Below are positions 23,181 through 35,150 of a stretch of DNA of 64,000 nt, piece after piece (positions within the stretch are counted from its first letter, which is position 1; each line of letters starts with the position of its first letter). Made by a program: the position numbers and the translations under genes. The notes under the pieces are model-generated. The model had not been told where the DNA came from. It saw nothing but the letters and a program-made list of their open reading frames with translations, and ran no database searches. The stretch comes from Meles meles (lineage: Eukaryota; Chordata; Mammalia; Carnivora; Mustelidae), in contig NC_060075.1 of assembly GCF_922984935.1 (NCBI RefSeq), positions 102,601,001 to 102,665,000 of the forward strand, in the 5' to 3' direction.

Positions 23181-24335
23181 GTACATTCTCCAACCTCCAA
23201 ATGCTCACTCCAGGATGAATTCACGGCAGCTAAAACCGAACTCTGATAATCGATACCTTTCTTAGTAAATGGCTCACATCCTCTAGGCCACCAAGCCTGA
23301 ATCTTGAGCAACATCTTAAATACATATTTTCCTTGTATTCTATAGGTAAAAATTTATACCACTTCCATAACCGTCATTCCCATGCCACCATCTTGGTTCA
23401 GGCCTCCCTTATATGTAAAATGGACATTTGTGAATACATTTTATTTGGAGTGCTAGCTTGCTTTAAGCCATTTTCAACATTTCAGAATTACACTTCTAAA
23501 ACAAACAAACAAAAACACAGGCTCTGGTCCTATGAAAATTGTTCTACACTTGTCATTTACCTTAGTGTAACTCCAGTTTATTTATGGCATAAAGGCTCTT
23601 TATACACTTAATTCGCTGTCCGCATATCTCCCTATTTTCCTACACCCGCCCATTTTCCTATTCATTCCTGCTTTCTTGCACTTACCTAAAATGGCACGTT
23701 GATTTATACCTACTCCAGAGGGAACATGTTGCTCCCTTTCTCTGAAACAACTTTCTATAGTCTCCCAAGTGAAATCTTAGTCCCCTTTTAATCCTGAGTC
23801 ATGTGGTTGCCTTCACTGGCAAGTCTTCCGTACTCAACTCGAGGAGAATTCATTATTTTCTCATTGATGCTATAACCACATTTTCTACATAAATCTAGCA
23901 CATGAGTTATTACACTATTATGAATCCATACATACCTGTCATCATCCAGTAAAAGTTGCAGAGACTCCTATATCCACCTACACATTAATGTACAAAGGTT
24001 TGTGTATAAATTAGGAGCTTGAAACCTGAGACCTCCGGATTATGAACACCTAACTTTCAATGGATCTCATACTCTTTTCTGCAGCTGAGGATTTGCATGT
24101 TAGTCTTGTAATTTGCTTGAAAGTTCTGGATGTAGTTTCAATATTTTACTTCTTTTAGATGTCATGAATGACTACTCTGTCTTCAAAGAGCTGGTTTTCC
24201 TACTAAAATCAATGATATCATCAGAGATTCTTAGAAATATATTGCTCAATTATCTTCAATGATATTAAAAGTTTCAGTAACTTCAAAAAGACTTCTTGAA
24301 TTCTTAAACTACATTCAAAGTTGGTAAGTATGTTT
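23181..24335. other. no gene seen
   Basis: Unassigned, with short chance ORFs only. Confidence 0.4.
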
Positions 24336-24520
24336 AGAAGCTAACATTTATCAAATTACCCTGATAAGTGTTTTACATATATGCATGAATTCAATCATCA
24401 AGAAAATGGTATTAAGTAGCTGTTGTTTTTAATTTCATTTTTTTAAAAGAGAAAACATGGTCAACAAGTGGCTGAGATAAGGTTTGAAATTAGGAGGTAT
24501 GATTGAGGACCCTACTCAAA
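24336..24520 (-). mobile_element. MIR, antisense
   Basis: AGCTAACATTTATC … GATAAGTGTTTTACATATAT … TTCAATCATC … AAGTGGCTGAGATAAGG … TTGAAATTAGGAGG matches the antisense MIR consensus along its length, with the usual ancient divergence. Confidence 0.65.
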
Positions 24521-24581
24521 TATATTGTATTTGTCTCACCAATTATATTATGTATACAAAAGTGAATATTTTTCTCCAAAA

Positions 24582-24609
24582 GTAATAATAATAATAATAA
24601 TAATAATAA
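24582..24609. repeat. (TAA)n microsatellite
   Basis: About nine uninterrupted TAA units. Confidence 0.95.
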
Positions 24610-25015
24610 ACTACTGAAATGAAACCAAACCAATCAAACCAATCCTTAAAATCCAAATTGAAGTATTACTAAGATTATGTATATATTGGAGTACAAAATT
24701 GATGTGGAAAGAGAAGTATTCTATATCAAAAGTTATTTTTTCTATAAGCTACTTTATTTTCAAATTTAAAAATAGTACTAAATTGAGTCTCCATTTATTC
24801 AACTATATATCAACAGATTGGTTATTAAACATTTTATTTTGTGGCTGGCGTTAGAGTCACATAATAATTCTGACCATGTTCACTCTAAAGTGTCTGTTGT
24901 TGAGAAAAAAATCATTACAAGTATAAATTATGTAATTTCTAGAAAGCATACTTTTGTAACACCTCGTACCTAAAGACCTACAAGTATTCATGTGTCAAAG
25001 CAGAAAGATACATTG
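24610..25015. other. no gene seen
   Basis: AT-rich unassigned sequence. Confidence 0.4.
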
Positions 25016-25110
25016 GGGGTCCTGGTTGGGTCAGTTGGTGGAGCATCTTACTCTTGATCTAAAGGTGGTGAGTTCAAACCTCACTTTGGGTGTAAAGGTT
25101 ATGTTTTAAA
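25016..25110 (+). mobile_element. short tRNA-like SINE, sense
   Basis: GGGGTCCTGGTTGGGTCAGTTGGTGGAGCATC, then GTGAGTTCAAACCTCAC and a GGGTGTAAAGG…poly-A end. The A box (GGTCAGTTGGTGG) and B box (GAGTTCAAACC) of a tRNA promoter are both visible. The body is shorter than typical SINEC and lacks its CT-rich tail, so it is a different carnivore tRNA-derived SINE type. The CCA stem pairing of a true tRNA is poor and an A-rich tail follows, so it is not called a tRNA gene. Confidence 0.8.
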
Positions 25111-27029
25111 AAAAAGGTGTGTTGCTTATTTTCTGTTGTTGATTTATTTGTTGTGTGGCTAAGGCTATTCAGTAGTAGCATATGACTCCTGGAGTACTTA
25201 TTGTACCAAGAGTTATTAGCAGGAGATATCTCTTTATGTATACAATTCAATAATTTTCAGAAAACCATAAGTTACTTGTCACAGATGAGAACATTCAATA
25301 GCTTTTTCTTGCCATGAATGGAACAGTGAATTAATTATATATAGGTACAACCACTTTAGCATGTTTTAAAATTGTATATTCTGATCAAAACAAGTAATTT
25401 TAGAAAATACAGAAAAAAGAAAGAAGTATCACTTTGATAATTCCTTTACTCAAAATGATAATTCCTACACTCTAGATTATTGCAAACGTTTTGATGTATT
25501 CTGTTTATATATGCACATTCATACACACACACACTCAATCACTCACAAAATTAGAAGGATTTTGAAGTCTGTAGTTTTGCTTATTAGTTTAAGAACACAT
25601 TCATTATTTAATTAATAATTATTTCACTAACTACTTCATTAACCATTTAAAATATAATTAATGTCTATACAATATCATATGATTATACTATAATTAATTT
25701 AAACACACTCTTTTAGTAATTGTTTTTGCTATTTTTCTATTAGAAGACAAATGCTATATCATGCATATAATAAGATGAAATTTCTATCTTATAGAAACAT
25801 GAGTCATTTTATTTAAGAAACCTAGAATCTTCCTTATTAAAGGAAAAATCTACATAATTTTCTCAGCAAGATTTTTGCCTACAATTCTAGTAGTTGTGAG
25901 ATTTTTTTCCCTGCAATACCAAGAGCAGCAATGTAAAATCCAGAATCCCAAATGAAGAAAAGTATTCTCTAGCGTCTGAAAATGAAATTGCATAGAGTTT
26001 CCCATTGCATATAAAACCCTTTCCAGGGATTTGTTGGATTTAAAGTGCTTCTGCTTCTGAGGTGTACCTTCCACACTTTGAACAAGTCTATAACTTATCC
26101 ACTCTTACTTTAAATTGAGCAAACACACTTTTAAAACCTATGCATATGCCATTCAGCATTCTTAAACCCTTATTGACTATTACAATAGTATTTCTGATGC
26201 CAGATCAAGGACACACTGACAAATGTTAGACAAGATTCCTACCTTCAAGGGGGTTTTATTTCAGCTGTAATATGTGGTGATGGTAAGAAAACATGGAAAA
26301 ATATCTATGAGACCAAGTTGAATAGAATGGAAATGAGTTTCATAACTGAGACATAGAAAATGTGTTATGGGAACTGAAAGGAAGAAAAATTGTATTTATC
26401 TATTGTATTCAGAGATTTTGTGAAGATTTGATAGAGTCATGAGAAAAATTTGCTCAACTGAATATTTCCACCAAAATAAGCAAAAACATAGAATTCCTAT
26501 GTTCAAGTCATTTTCTTGATTTTAGAATAATTGAGAAACACTATCTTTTAAACACAAAGCTGTATAATACGAATATTTAGTATTTTAGTTTCGTTTAGTT
26601 TAGTTTAGAATATTTAGTTTCCATCTTAATCATGCTGTGGACTGAGAAGAGTAGAGTTAGGGGTAAGAATGTTGAGTTGTTATTTGATGCTTCCAAATCC
26701 CATTCATCAAGTAAATCATGGTCCTACATTTATTTATTTGTTTTTAAAACCTGGAACAACAGATGCCTCTATCTGGAAGAAGACTTTCGGACCTACGGCA
26801 AAGTGGACAGTAGTGTCTCCATCAGAAAGTACCATTACTCAGGCCCCTCCCTCCAAACCACAGTGCCCTAACAGAGGGTCGGATTCCACAATTTCACACA
26901 CTCCCTTCTCGTTGCATCCCGTGTTAATTGGCAGCATTTCATACTTAGGTGGAATGTGGAAGTTAGTTAAGGAAGATTCCTGAAATACGTATAGATACCT
27001 AGAAAAGAGACTTAGACCATATTAGATTC
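25111..27029. other. no gene; unassigned
   Basis: AT-rich until about 26600. At 26670-26980 two overlapping plus-strand frames of 79 and 104 codons exist; neither has flanking splice sites that convince me. The 26140-26290 text looks vaguely like an old interspersed repeat but cannot be named. Confidence 0.4.
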
Positions 27030-27195
27030 TATTCTCAAACTATCGACCACAGTGTGTTTTCACTGATTTTTCTTTTCTTTTATCTGGTTAGGATGACAGA
27101 ATCACTTGAGATACTTTTTGAACATGGTTAGGCCCTTACCCATACCCTCTGAGGCTGAGTATTTAAGGCTACATCTTCTGGTTTCTACTCCTAAG
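27030..27195 (+). mobile_element. possible MER5-type (hAT-Charlie) remnant
   Basis: ATTCTCAAACTATCG … GACAGAATCACTTGAG … TTAGGCCCTTACCCATACCC … keeps the order of a MER5A consensus, with a ~45-bp unmatched block near its left end. Weak. Confidence 0.35.
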
Positions 27196-27220
27196 GTGTT
27201 GTATAAGATGATCAAATTTT

Positions 27221-27399
27221 TTTAATATTTTTTATTTATTTGATAGACAGAGATCACAAGTAGGCGAGAGGCAGGCAGAGAGGGAGGAGGAAGCTCCCTG
27301 CTGAGCAGAGAGCCTGATGTGGGGCTTGATCCCAGGACCCTGGAATCATGACCTGAGCCGAAAGCAGAGGCTTAACCCACTGAGCCACCCAGGTGCCCC
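27221..27399 (-). mobile_element. SINEC, antisense
   Basis: Full antisense copy ending CCACCCAGGTGCCCC. Exact 16-bp TSD AAGATGATCAAATTTT (27205-27220 and 27400-27415), so recent. Confidence 0.97.
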
Positions 27400-27415
27400 A
27401 AGATGATCAAATTTT

Positions 27416-30099
27416 ATATTTCACATTTGAATTACTCTCATCATGTCCTCAGATGATCTGTTTTAAAAAGACTAAAATTTGTAGTACAAACAGTGCTTTG
27501 TATTTCCCTTAACTAAACTATGTGGATATAAACACCAGCTGAAGATGTACAATCATGAAATTTTATGTACCTAAAAACATAGCACTGAAACATATGTATC
27601 AAAAACCAAGTAAATGGGATTTATATATTACATATATTATTAAAATCCATTTTGTTCACAATGGAGCATATCATCATTTTAAATCGACTAAATTGCCTTA
27701 AATATTCACATGATAAGAATTACAGAATATTCTGTGATAGAAGGTTTAAGCAAGTTGCAATCCTTAATTATCCATTAGTTAGCTTTTTGATATTTTGTTT
27801 CCATTATAATCTTTGTGATATCTGCAATTATCCTTTAAATGAAATTGCCCCATTAAATGCATGAATAAGTCAGGGTATTTTAAGTTGATTTGCCAAATAC
27901 CTTCTTCAAATACTATAACAATTCGCACTATAGATAATATCCTAGTGTGTGCTACTCCTCACATGGATTCTAGATGAGTTTTTTAAATAAGCTAAGATAT
28001 CACTAATTTTATCTTTGATAATTAACAAAATTGTTGTTTTGGTGAATTTAGAATTTCTTGATAAGATTGTTGTTCTGTTTTGTTTTTCTCTACAGGAAGG
28101 ACATTTATTTTGGTGCATTTACATTTGTGTCCATTAACTATTTTTATGACCGTGTTTGTCTTTTCCTCATTGATCTGTAATGCATCCAGATGTAATATAT
28201 ATGGTAATCAACTCTCTGTCATATATGTTCAATTATTTTTCCATCTGTTCTGCCACACAGTTTTGCATATGTGCATATCTAAAAGATAAAAGTTCAGAAA
28301 ATGATTTTCCCTTCAAGTCTGTCTCAGTAACTTTCCTTTGTGCCTTGAAGTGGTGTCTTAAAGAGACTTTATTCTCTCCTTCTTTAGCAATTGTTTAGAA
28401 ACATGTGTCATATTTCCATATCAGAGCCTGAGATCTCTTCTGGCATCATCACTGTAGAGACTTTGCCAGGTGTTTTCATGTGTTCATGGGCTGTGCATTG
28501 TTGGCCTTTTATTTCGGGCTACTGTTCCTATATGTTGTGAGTAAGAAAATAAGGTGAATATGGAGATTTCACAGAAAATATACGGATTCTTTAGTGTTCC
28601 CAGAGCTGTAAAGATGCATCTGTAATGCAGCCCCTGAATCACAGCACAGCATTTGGCCCAACATTATGGGGACTTTAATATGCATGTTACAAACCAACAA
28701 GCATGATGGCTCTCCAAAGGGTACTTTCAGTTTGAAATTCACGACACTCTGCCTTTTAGTTTATAGGTGTCTCCGCATCTTAAAGCTAATAATGCAGGTG
28801 CTCTCAGCTGGGTCTGCAGATGTCGAGAATCAGGACAAGCACACAGCAGGACACTTGCTTTCTCTTCTTCCTCCGAGCATCTGTGACACAGAAGCAGCTG
28901 TTCTCAAGAGAGAGCCAAAGAGGTCATCAGGATCTGCACCAAAGTAGATTTAAAACCACTGATGCCAGAATTCCATGAATAAAACACTGTATTAGAAGGG
29001 GGTATGGGTTGCTGCAATTTTAGAGTTGGAGTCACTTCTTCTTAATGGAATTGACTCACACTGAAAAAGATGTTCTTGGTTATACCAGGTGCTGAACAGA
29101 ACAACACAACACAGTGACTCAATTTACTCTGTCCTTATGTGGCTTCTGCTTGCTTTTGTCCTATTAACTAGCACTCTCTCTCCCTTCCTTCCTCCTTTCC
29201 TTCCTTCCTTCCTTTTTATTTCATAAAAAAAAAAAATCACAAATGCACTTAATGTTAGCTATTGCTTTTGAAGATAGAGAAATTTTAATCATGTTGAAGT
29301 TTAGGGATTAATCACATGTTAAAATGAATTATTCATACAATCCATCCATGATAGTTTTTGGACATCATTCAGTAGGTATTTAATGTAAAGTCTGCCACCT
29401 TTTCATATCCATCTATAATTTGTTGGATTGATTTTTATAATGTTAAAATTAAGAATTTATCTTAATCTATTTACCAAATCTATTTACTTAGTCTATTTAC
29501 TTGATCTATTTACAAAAATATCTCCAATTAAGATATGAAACGTTATAGGTTAGCAAATAAGTATGTCCAGAGTTTTCCAGGCCCAGGCAGTAGAGGGATC
29601 CTTGGAATAGCAAAGCAGGATCCAGATGGCGGTCCCAGATCTGCTCCTAAATGTCATATAATTAAACCTTAGCATCTCAGGGAACAAAACAGTAGGATTG
29701 ACCTGAATGTGTTTTAACATTTCTAAAACGGAGATGTTGGTTTTAGCAAAAGAGGGTGCTGTTGCCAGATCAGGTGATTGGTGCCAGCAGGTTATTTTGC
29801 TGGGTTCTCTCTAAGCAGATTAAGAAAGGAATATAGAAAGGACTAAGTCAACCCCACTAGCAGTTTTCTATAAGCAAAAATGTTGACATAGGAAAAGCTT
29901 GATATCATGATTCCATCATTGTTCTGTTATCATTTTTCTCAAATGCATGCAATTCCCTAAATCTGGAGAATCTCTCTCTGGGAAAACATACCTGGATATA
30001 CCCACCTATAGTCTGACATAAGATTTTCCCCATCTACTTCTTATAATCAAATTTTGCTTTTTGCCATTTTTTAACTTGTTTCATATGTATGTGTGTGTA
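27416..30099. other. no gene; unassigned with small tandem runs
   Basis: Contains a pyrimidine (CCTT)n run at 29183-29216, a poly-A at 29226-29237, and four loose copies of TCTATTTAC spaced 12-14 bp at 29466-29513. A 93-codon plus frame at 28666-28947 has no supporting signals. An acceptor-like TTTTTCTCTACAG at 28083-28095 has no matching donor within 300 bp that I find convincing. Confidence 0.4.
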
Positions 30100-30172
30100 T
30101 TTAAAATTTTTAATAATTTTAATAATTTTAATTTTTAATAATCTTTAATCATTTTAATAATTTTTTAATTTG
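30100..30172. repeat. AT-rich TTTTAATAA low-complexity run
   Basis: Repeats of TTTTAATAA with minor variation. Confidence 0.9.
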
Positions 30173-30387
30173 ACAAATAAATCAAGTTTCTACCCACTGG
30201 TAATAGCAGCATGATAGATTTTAACAACTTTTCAAATAAAAGATTAGTAAAGAAAGTTTCTACTCTTGTGTTAGGTCAGGGCAAACGTCTGGAAACAATG
30301 GGCCTTTTCTGTTCTCCACTACCCCAACCCGGCAACCACATATCCTCTATGGACATAATCTTGGTTTATACTAAGAAGTAGATAGGG

Positions 30388-30542
30388 AGGGCACATGGGT
30401 GGCTCATTTGGTTAAGTGTCTGCCTTTGGCTCAGATCATAATCTCGGACTCCCTGCTTAGCAGGGAGTCTGCTTCTCCCTCTGCCACTTCCCCTACTTCC
30501 GTGCTCTCAAAAATAAATAAATAAAATATTAAAATAAAAAAG
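30388..30542 (+). mobile_element. SINEC, sense, with an internal deletion
   Basis: Head …GCACATGGGTGGCTC and TCTGCCTTTGGCTCAG, then ATAATCTCGGACTCCCTGC. About 35 bp that normally carry the GGTCCTGGGATCGAGCCCC box (part of the second promoter region) are missing. The tail is AAATAAATAAATAAAATA. TSD AAGTAGATAGGG versus GAGTAGGTAGGG (30376-30387, 30543-30554). Confidence 0.88.
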
Positions 30543-30554
30543 GAGTAGGTAGGG

Positions 30555-31995
30555 ATAAGACTTAAAGGGCAAGATCAGTTTTACTAAATCCATATCCAAT
30601 CTCTGCTCCCAACCTTTCTGCAGCCATGCATAAAGGGAAACAGGTGTTTTACCAATCACATACTGCATCATGATTACACTACATTGCTGAAAGTTGTATC
30701 TGAAATGTGCCCTACTCCTTACTCCAAAGCAGACGTTATCATATTCTCATCAGGATAGTTGGCTTCCAAGGGAACTGTGGGCATCCTTCCTACTCTGCTC
30801 TTTCCCTTTATGGGCTGCTTTCCAGTGTGAACTTGAGTGTTCTGTAGACCTCTTGCAAAGGTGACTTGGTGCCACAGCCATTGCTCTCTTTTCTGAAAGT
30901 TCTATGGGAGGAGCTTGGACCCATTTCACACCCAACCTGAGCAACAAATCTGGAGTTTGCCCCAGTGATGGGTGGTAAGCCCTGATGTATGGTTTGATGG
31001 TGGAAGAAAGGGTCAAAGCAGATATTTGCTCAGCTTCTTCTGTAAAGCCAATATCACTTTGAAAAATAAGTTCCATGTGGTGAGCTTTCCTATGGGTCTA
31101 TCCTAGAGTCTGGAAACAAATCCCCACTTAATTATGAGGTTTTGTCATAGGTTCATGTATAGTTCTGTCTCCCATCAATCTCACTACATCAGGAATAAAA
31201 TGCTGATGAATATGACTTTCTCTTTTTAAGGCTTTGGCTATAGTTTAGTGTTTTCAAAGCACATTTGGAAATAGCCTCAAGACACACCAAGAAAATAAAT
31301 AAAACTAGTTATTATCACTCAGACTACCCCCTTCCAAAATCCCGGGGTTTTATTATCAATATTTAAAAAGAAAGAGTCCTACACAAAAGTGCTCATGCAC
31401 TTTTTTACTCGGTAAAAATGCAGAAACTAGTAAGTTGAAAGTTGAGATAACTTTGTATGTAAAAAGTTTATGAGAAATGAAACTTGAACTACTTGATTTG
31501 CTCAAGACCACAGGGAAGAGGACAGGTGTCCAATAAGCCTGGAGCAGGGATGGATTTGTTTGTCCCTCTGATTCTGATGTGGGGGAAGGGCGTGTCTTTA
31601 TAATTCGAACATAGCAGTTGTTCTGAAAGTGTATGTCACACTCTTTGCTTATCCCTATTTTTAAGCTTACACTGTGTCATGAACTTAAATCATTTTGCCG
31701 CATGATCCCTGTGAGTAGGAGGAAAACACAGTGACTTAACTGTACCTCAAAATTCAGCAAGAAGCATTGCAAGAAAACTGTGGAAAGATGAGATATCCTG
31801 TGTTTATCCAAGCTAATAAATCGTGTATTACCTAGTATGGCTACAATGCCTTTCAGAGGAAAGAAGGTACTTTCACCTATTTTTCACCTTGATTTTATCT
31901 TCAGACATTGATAAGATCTAAAACTGAAGTCAGAAGGGAGGAATGTGAATGAGAAAGCAGCAGTTTCTGGCTCTTATTATTGGGGAAATCAGAAT
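30555..31995. other. no gene; unassigned
   Basis: A minus-strand frame of 108 codons (30750-31076) has no recognisable domain or splice context. Less AT-rich than average. Confidence 0.4.
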
Positions 31996-32013
31996 AGAAA
32001 CAAACCAAAAACA

Positions 32014-32213
32014 GGGGCGCCTGGGTGGCTCAGTGGGTTAAAGCCTCTGCCTTCGGCTCAGGTCATGATCTCAGGGTCCTGGGATCGAGCCCCACATCGG
32101 GCTCTCTGCTCAGCCGGGAGCCTGCTTCTTCCTCTCTCTGCCTGCCTCTCTGCCTACTTGTGATTTCTCTCTCTCTCTGTCAAATAAATAAAATCTAAAA
32201 AAAAAAAAGAAAA
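32014..32213 (+). mobile_element. young SINEC, sense
   Basis: Canonical copy: GGGGCGCCTGGGTGGCTCAG head, GGATCGAGCCCCACATCGGG box, CT-rich block, CTACTTGTGATTTCTC, AAATAAATAAAATC tail and poly-A. Exact 18-bp TSD AGAAACAAACCAAAAACA (31996-32013, 32214-32231). Among the youngest SINEs in the window; a good reference for the family. Confidence 0.98.
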
Positions 32214-32231
32214 AGAAACAAACCAAAAACA

Positions 32232-34475
32232 ATGAAAACGAAAACAACGTAACAAATTTCTTGCCATGTTTTTTGGCTGATTTATCCATTCAAACTCTGT
32301 CTCTAAAGGGATGAGCTATGTCTTTCCTAGCACGGACAAAGAAAAGAGATGGGAATCTTTATTAAACCTAATCGGGATTGGGATAACAATAACCAGAGAT
32401 ATATATATGAAGAAACTATTTCAGCATCTGGAACTCACTGCAGAGAAAATTAAAGGAAAGCATAAGAAACTTAAAATTTATAAAACACTACATTATTTAT
32501 TTGCATAATCATTTAATGGGAAATGAATAAAATTTTTATTCTCCTGACTTATTTTATTAGTAAGGCACTTCCTCTCTCCTCTTATCCCATCTGCTAGAAT
32601 AGCCTTAGAGAAAAGGGAGAGAAAAGTGTTAGTCCTGGGTGGCACACACAACACTATGGTTCAGACAAGAGGAGAGGAATGTAGATGGAGGGAGAGAAAA
32701 CACACAAGGCCATATTGAAGACAAACCCCTCTTGGACTCGTCTTGAAGAGAAATAGAAATTTGGGCAGGCATTAAGATGGCATTCTATTGAGGCTCTTGG
32801 GAGAGATAGGTTGGCACTTCATCTCATGTCCCTGTAATAATTTGGAGAAGCAGTGTTAGGCAGAGACTTTAAGCAGTAATCATGAGCTACTCTTGTATTT
32901 GGTGTGGGTTGAAAAAGAGCCAGAAGTTCCTATTTGTTGCACCAATAGGAGATAAAAACTTGGCTTGGGAGATAGCCTGGGGTGGGTATCGGTTGTAGGA
33001 CCAAAGTGACCTTAACAACAAAGCATCAGGGCTAGTCATTAGAGCCAAAGCTGGAAAGAGGTCACCCCCAGAATTCAGGTAGCTGTCAGCCCCAAGAAGG
33101 CCGCAGTGGGGCAGAGACAGCAGGGGCCAACATTTTGTTTCTGGAACAGAATATTCTGCTCACCCTCAAGGAACATCATATGGCAATAGGTTTAATTTCT
33201 TGGCTAAATGCTGAAAAATTTAAAAGCAACCAACAGAAACTATTTAACACAAGTAATTTACACCCATGTGATGGTATGCTCGACAGACATGAAAATCATG
33301 GGCTTGGAGAAGATGCCTTAACAAACAAAAAGACAGTTACCAGCTTTAATTCATAGCTAGATGTATATGTATATATGCAAATGAAGACTAGTAAAGAAAT
33401 ACACCAAAATATTTATGAAGCTTACTGCTGGGAGACGGGATTGGAGATTTCCCTCTGGGGGACTTCTGGGTTTTTTGTTTTTTGCTTTGTTTTTTTTCAT
33501 GTTTTCTTCATGAAGAATGCATATTAGCCAGGCTAAGTTATGTTGTGGCAAGAAACAGCCATGAATCTAAGGGGCCAAGAACAATGACGATGTGTCCTCT
33601 ATCATGCTACCTTTGCAGAGAGGGTGCACAGCAGGTCTCTGCCTTTCCCAGACACTTGCTGTATGATTCCTCAGACAGAAAAGCTGGCTCATGAACATTT
33701 CATTAGCCAGAGCCAAACCCACAGCCCCGCTAAAGTCAATGGTTTCCCCGTGAAGAGTGGAGAACCAACTAGCAGAGACCAGCACAAATCACTCTGTCAG
33801 CATCTACTTCTTATCCAGTAAAAATAAAATTGAATAAAGTTTTTAAAAATTAATCTGTCAGAAAAATTTCCCCAGTTTTTTTCTAATATTATACAATTTT
33901 GAGAATGCCCTCAACTTTAAATAAAACATTAAAACATGTTGAAAAATCCTATAAGTTAAAATAGGAAATCAAAATTACAATCTGGAAGATTTCTGAACAT
34001 TACCCAGGTTTTTTCCCCCCATTCCATGGGTTACATTCAAGTTCATTCTTCCTTAGTTGTTTTCATTGCAAGTATTCAAGTTTTTATCTCTGTAACATAA
34101 AGTTCTTAATTGGATCCCTGCTCTCTGGACTCAGTATCTGTATGCCTTTTTTTTTTTTTTTCCTCTCATCATTTTAAGTTGTTTTAAATTTTCTCTGATT
34201 TTCCAGAAACGCTTTTCAAATTTGTAATCTATTATTTTTTGCATCAAATATTATATATATAATATATATTAACATATAATATATATATATACAAATGTTA
34301 TTATTTTTTGCATCAAATCTCCGTATACATACACCAGCTACAGTGAGGATTTTTATCTTGCTTCCATGTAACCATTAACCTGAGCTTTCTGTGTTTGCCT
34401 CACACTTGATTTTCATTCACCAGACTATACTTACTTTCCTTTTTTTTTCTTTTAGTTTTCTTTTTTTTTGAAAAA
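32232..34475. other. no gene; unassigned, AT run near the end
   Basis: The interval 32577-33120 is more GC-rich and non-repetitive. An (AT)n-like run lies at 34248-34294, flanked by two copies of TTATTTTTTGCATCAAAT (near 34232 and 34301), probably a local duplication around the AT run. A poly-T is at 34147-34161. No gene call. Confidence 0.4.
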
Positions 34476-34479
34476 TATT

Positions 34480-34690
34480 TATTGAAAATGTATCTTTTTT
34501 TTCCATTTTATTTATTTTTTCAGCGTAACAGTATTCATTATTTTTGCACAACACCCAGTGCCCCATGCAATACGTGCCCTCCCTATTACCCACCACCTGT
34601 TCCCCCAACCTCCCACCCCTGACCCTTCAAAACCCTCAGGTTGTTTTTCAGAGTCCATAGTCTCTTATGGTTTGCCTCCCCTTCCAATTT
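34480..34690 (-). mobile_element. young LINE-1 3' end (copy A), antisense
   Basis: Complement of the L1 3' UTR: CAGCGTAACAGTATTCATTA, ACACCCAGTGCCCCATG, CACCACCTGTTCCCCCAACC, GTCTCTTATGG. The tail complement is the T-rich stretch at 34485-34520. Only about 210 bp; it stops where the poly-T of copy B begins. Confidence 0.92.
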
Positions 34691-35079
34691 TTTTTTTTTA
34701 ATAAACATATAATGTATTTTTATCCCCAGGGGTACAGGTCTGTGAATCGCCAGGTTTACACACTTCACAGCACTCACGATAGCACATACCCTCCCCAATG
34801 TCCATAGCCCCCTCCCCCTCTCCCAATCCCACCTCCCCCCAGCAACCCCCAGTTTGTTTTGTGAGATTAAGAGTCATTTATGGTTTGTCTCCCTCCCAAT
34901 CCCATCTTGTTTCATTTACTCTTCTCCTATCCCCCTACCCCCCCGTGTTGCTTCTCCATGTCCTCATATCAGGGAGATCATATGATAGTTGTCTTTCTCC
35001 GATTGACTTATTTCACTAAGCATGATACGCTCTAGTTCCATCCACGTCGTCGCAAATGGCAAGATTTCATTTCTTTTGA
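34691..35079 (-). mobile_element. young LINE-1 3' end (copy B), antisense
   Basis: Starts with its own poly-T (34689-34699), then TAATAAACATATAATG and CCAGGGGTACAGGTCTGTGA, an alternative L1 3' terminus that copy A lacks. It then shares the G-rich UTR (complement CCCCCTCCCCCTCTCCCAAT) and the last ORF2 codons (CATATGATAGTTGTCTTTC). The presence of two different 3' termini indicates two L1 subfamilies. Confidence 0.9.
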
Positions 35080-35150
35080 TGTTCCAAGATTAATTGTTTA
35101 TGCACCACACCCAGTGCTCCATGTCCTCCTTAATACCCACCACCAGGTGG
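35080..35150 (-). mobile_element. L1 3' UTR scrap (copy C), antisense
   Basis: GATGTTCCAAGATTAATTGT…CACCACACCCAGTGCTCCATG resembles 39999-40070 of the older L1 3' UTR. It abuts copy B and is about 70 bp long. Confidence 0.7.

Noticed and set aside
25016..25110. tRNA gene
   Set aside because: A and B boxes are present, but acceptor-stem pairing is poor and an A-rich tail follows. This is a tRNA-derived SINE.
26632..26983. Two overlapping plus-strand ORFs as coding exons
   Set aside because: Two frames open over the same bases, no convincing acceptor or donor pair, no recognised protein.
28666..28947. 93-codon ORF as a small gene
   Set aside because: No promoter, splice or family evidence; length is compatible with chance.
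29466..29513. CRISPR-like array of short repeats
   Set aside because: Four loose TCTATTTAC copies at 12-14 bp spacing form a degenerate minisatellite; a mammalian context and no spacers.
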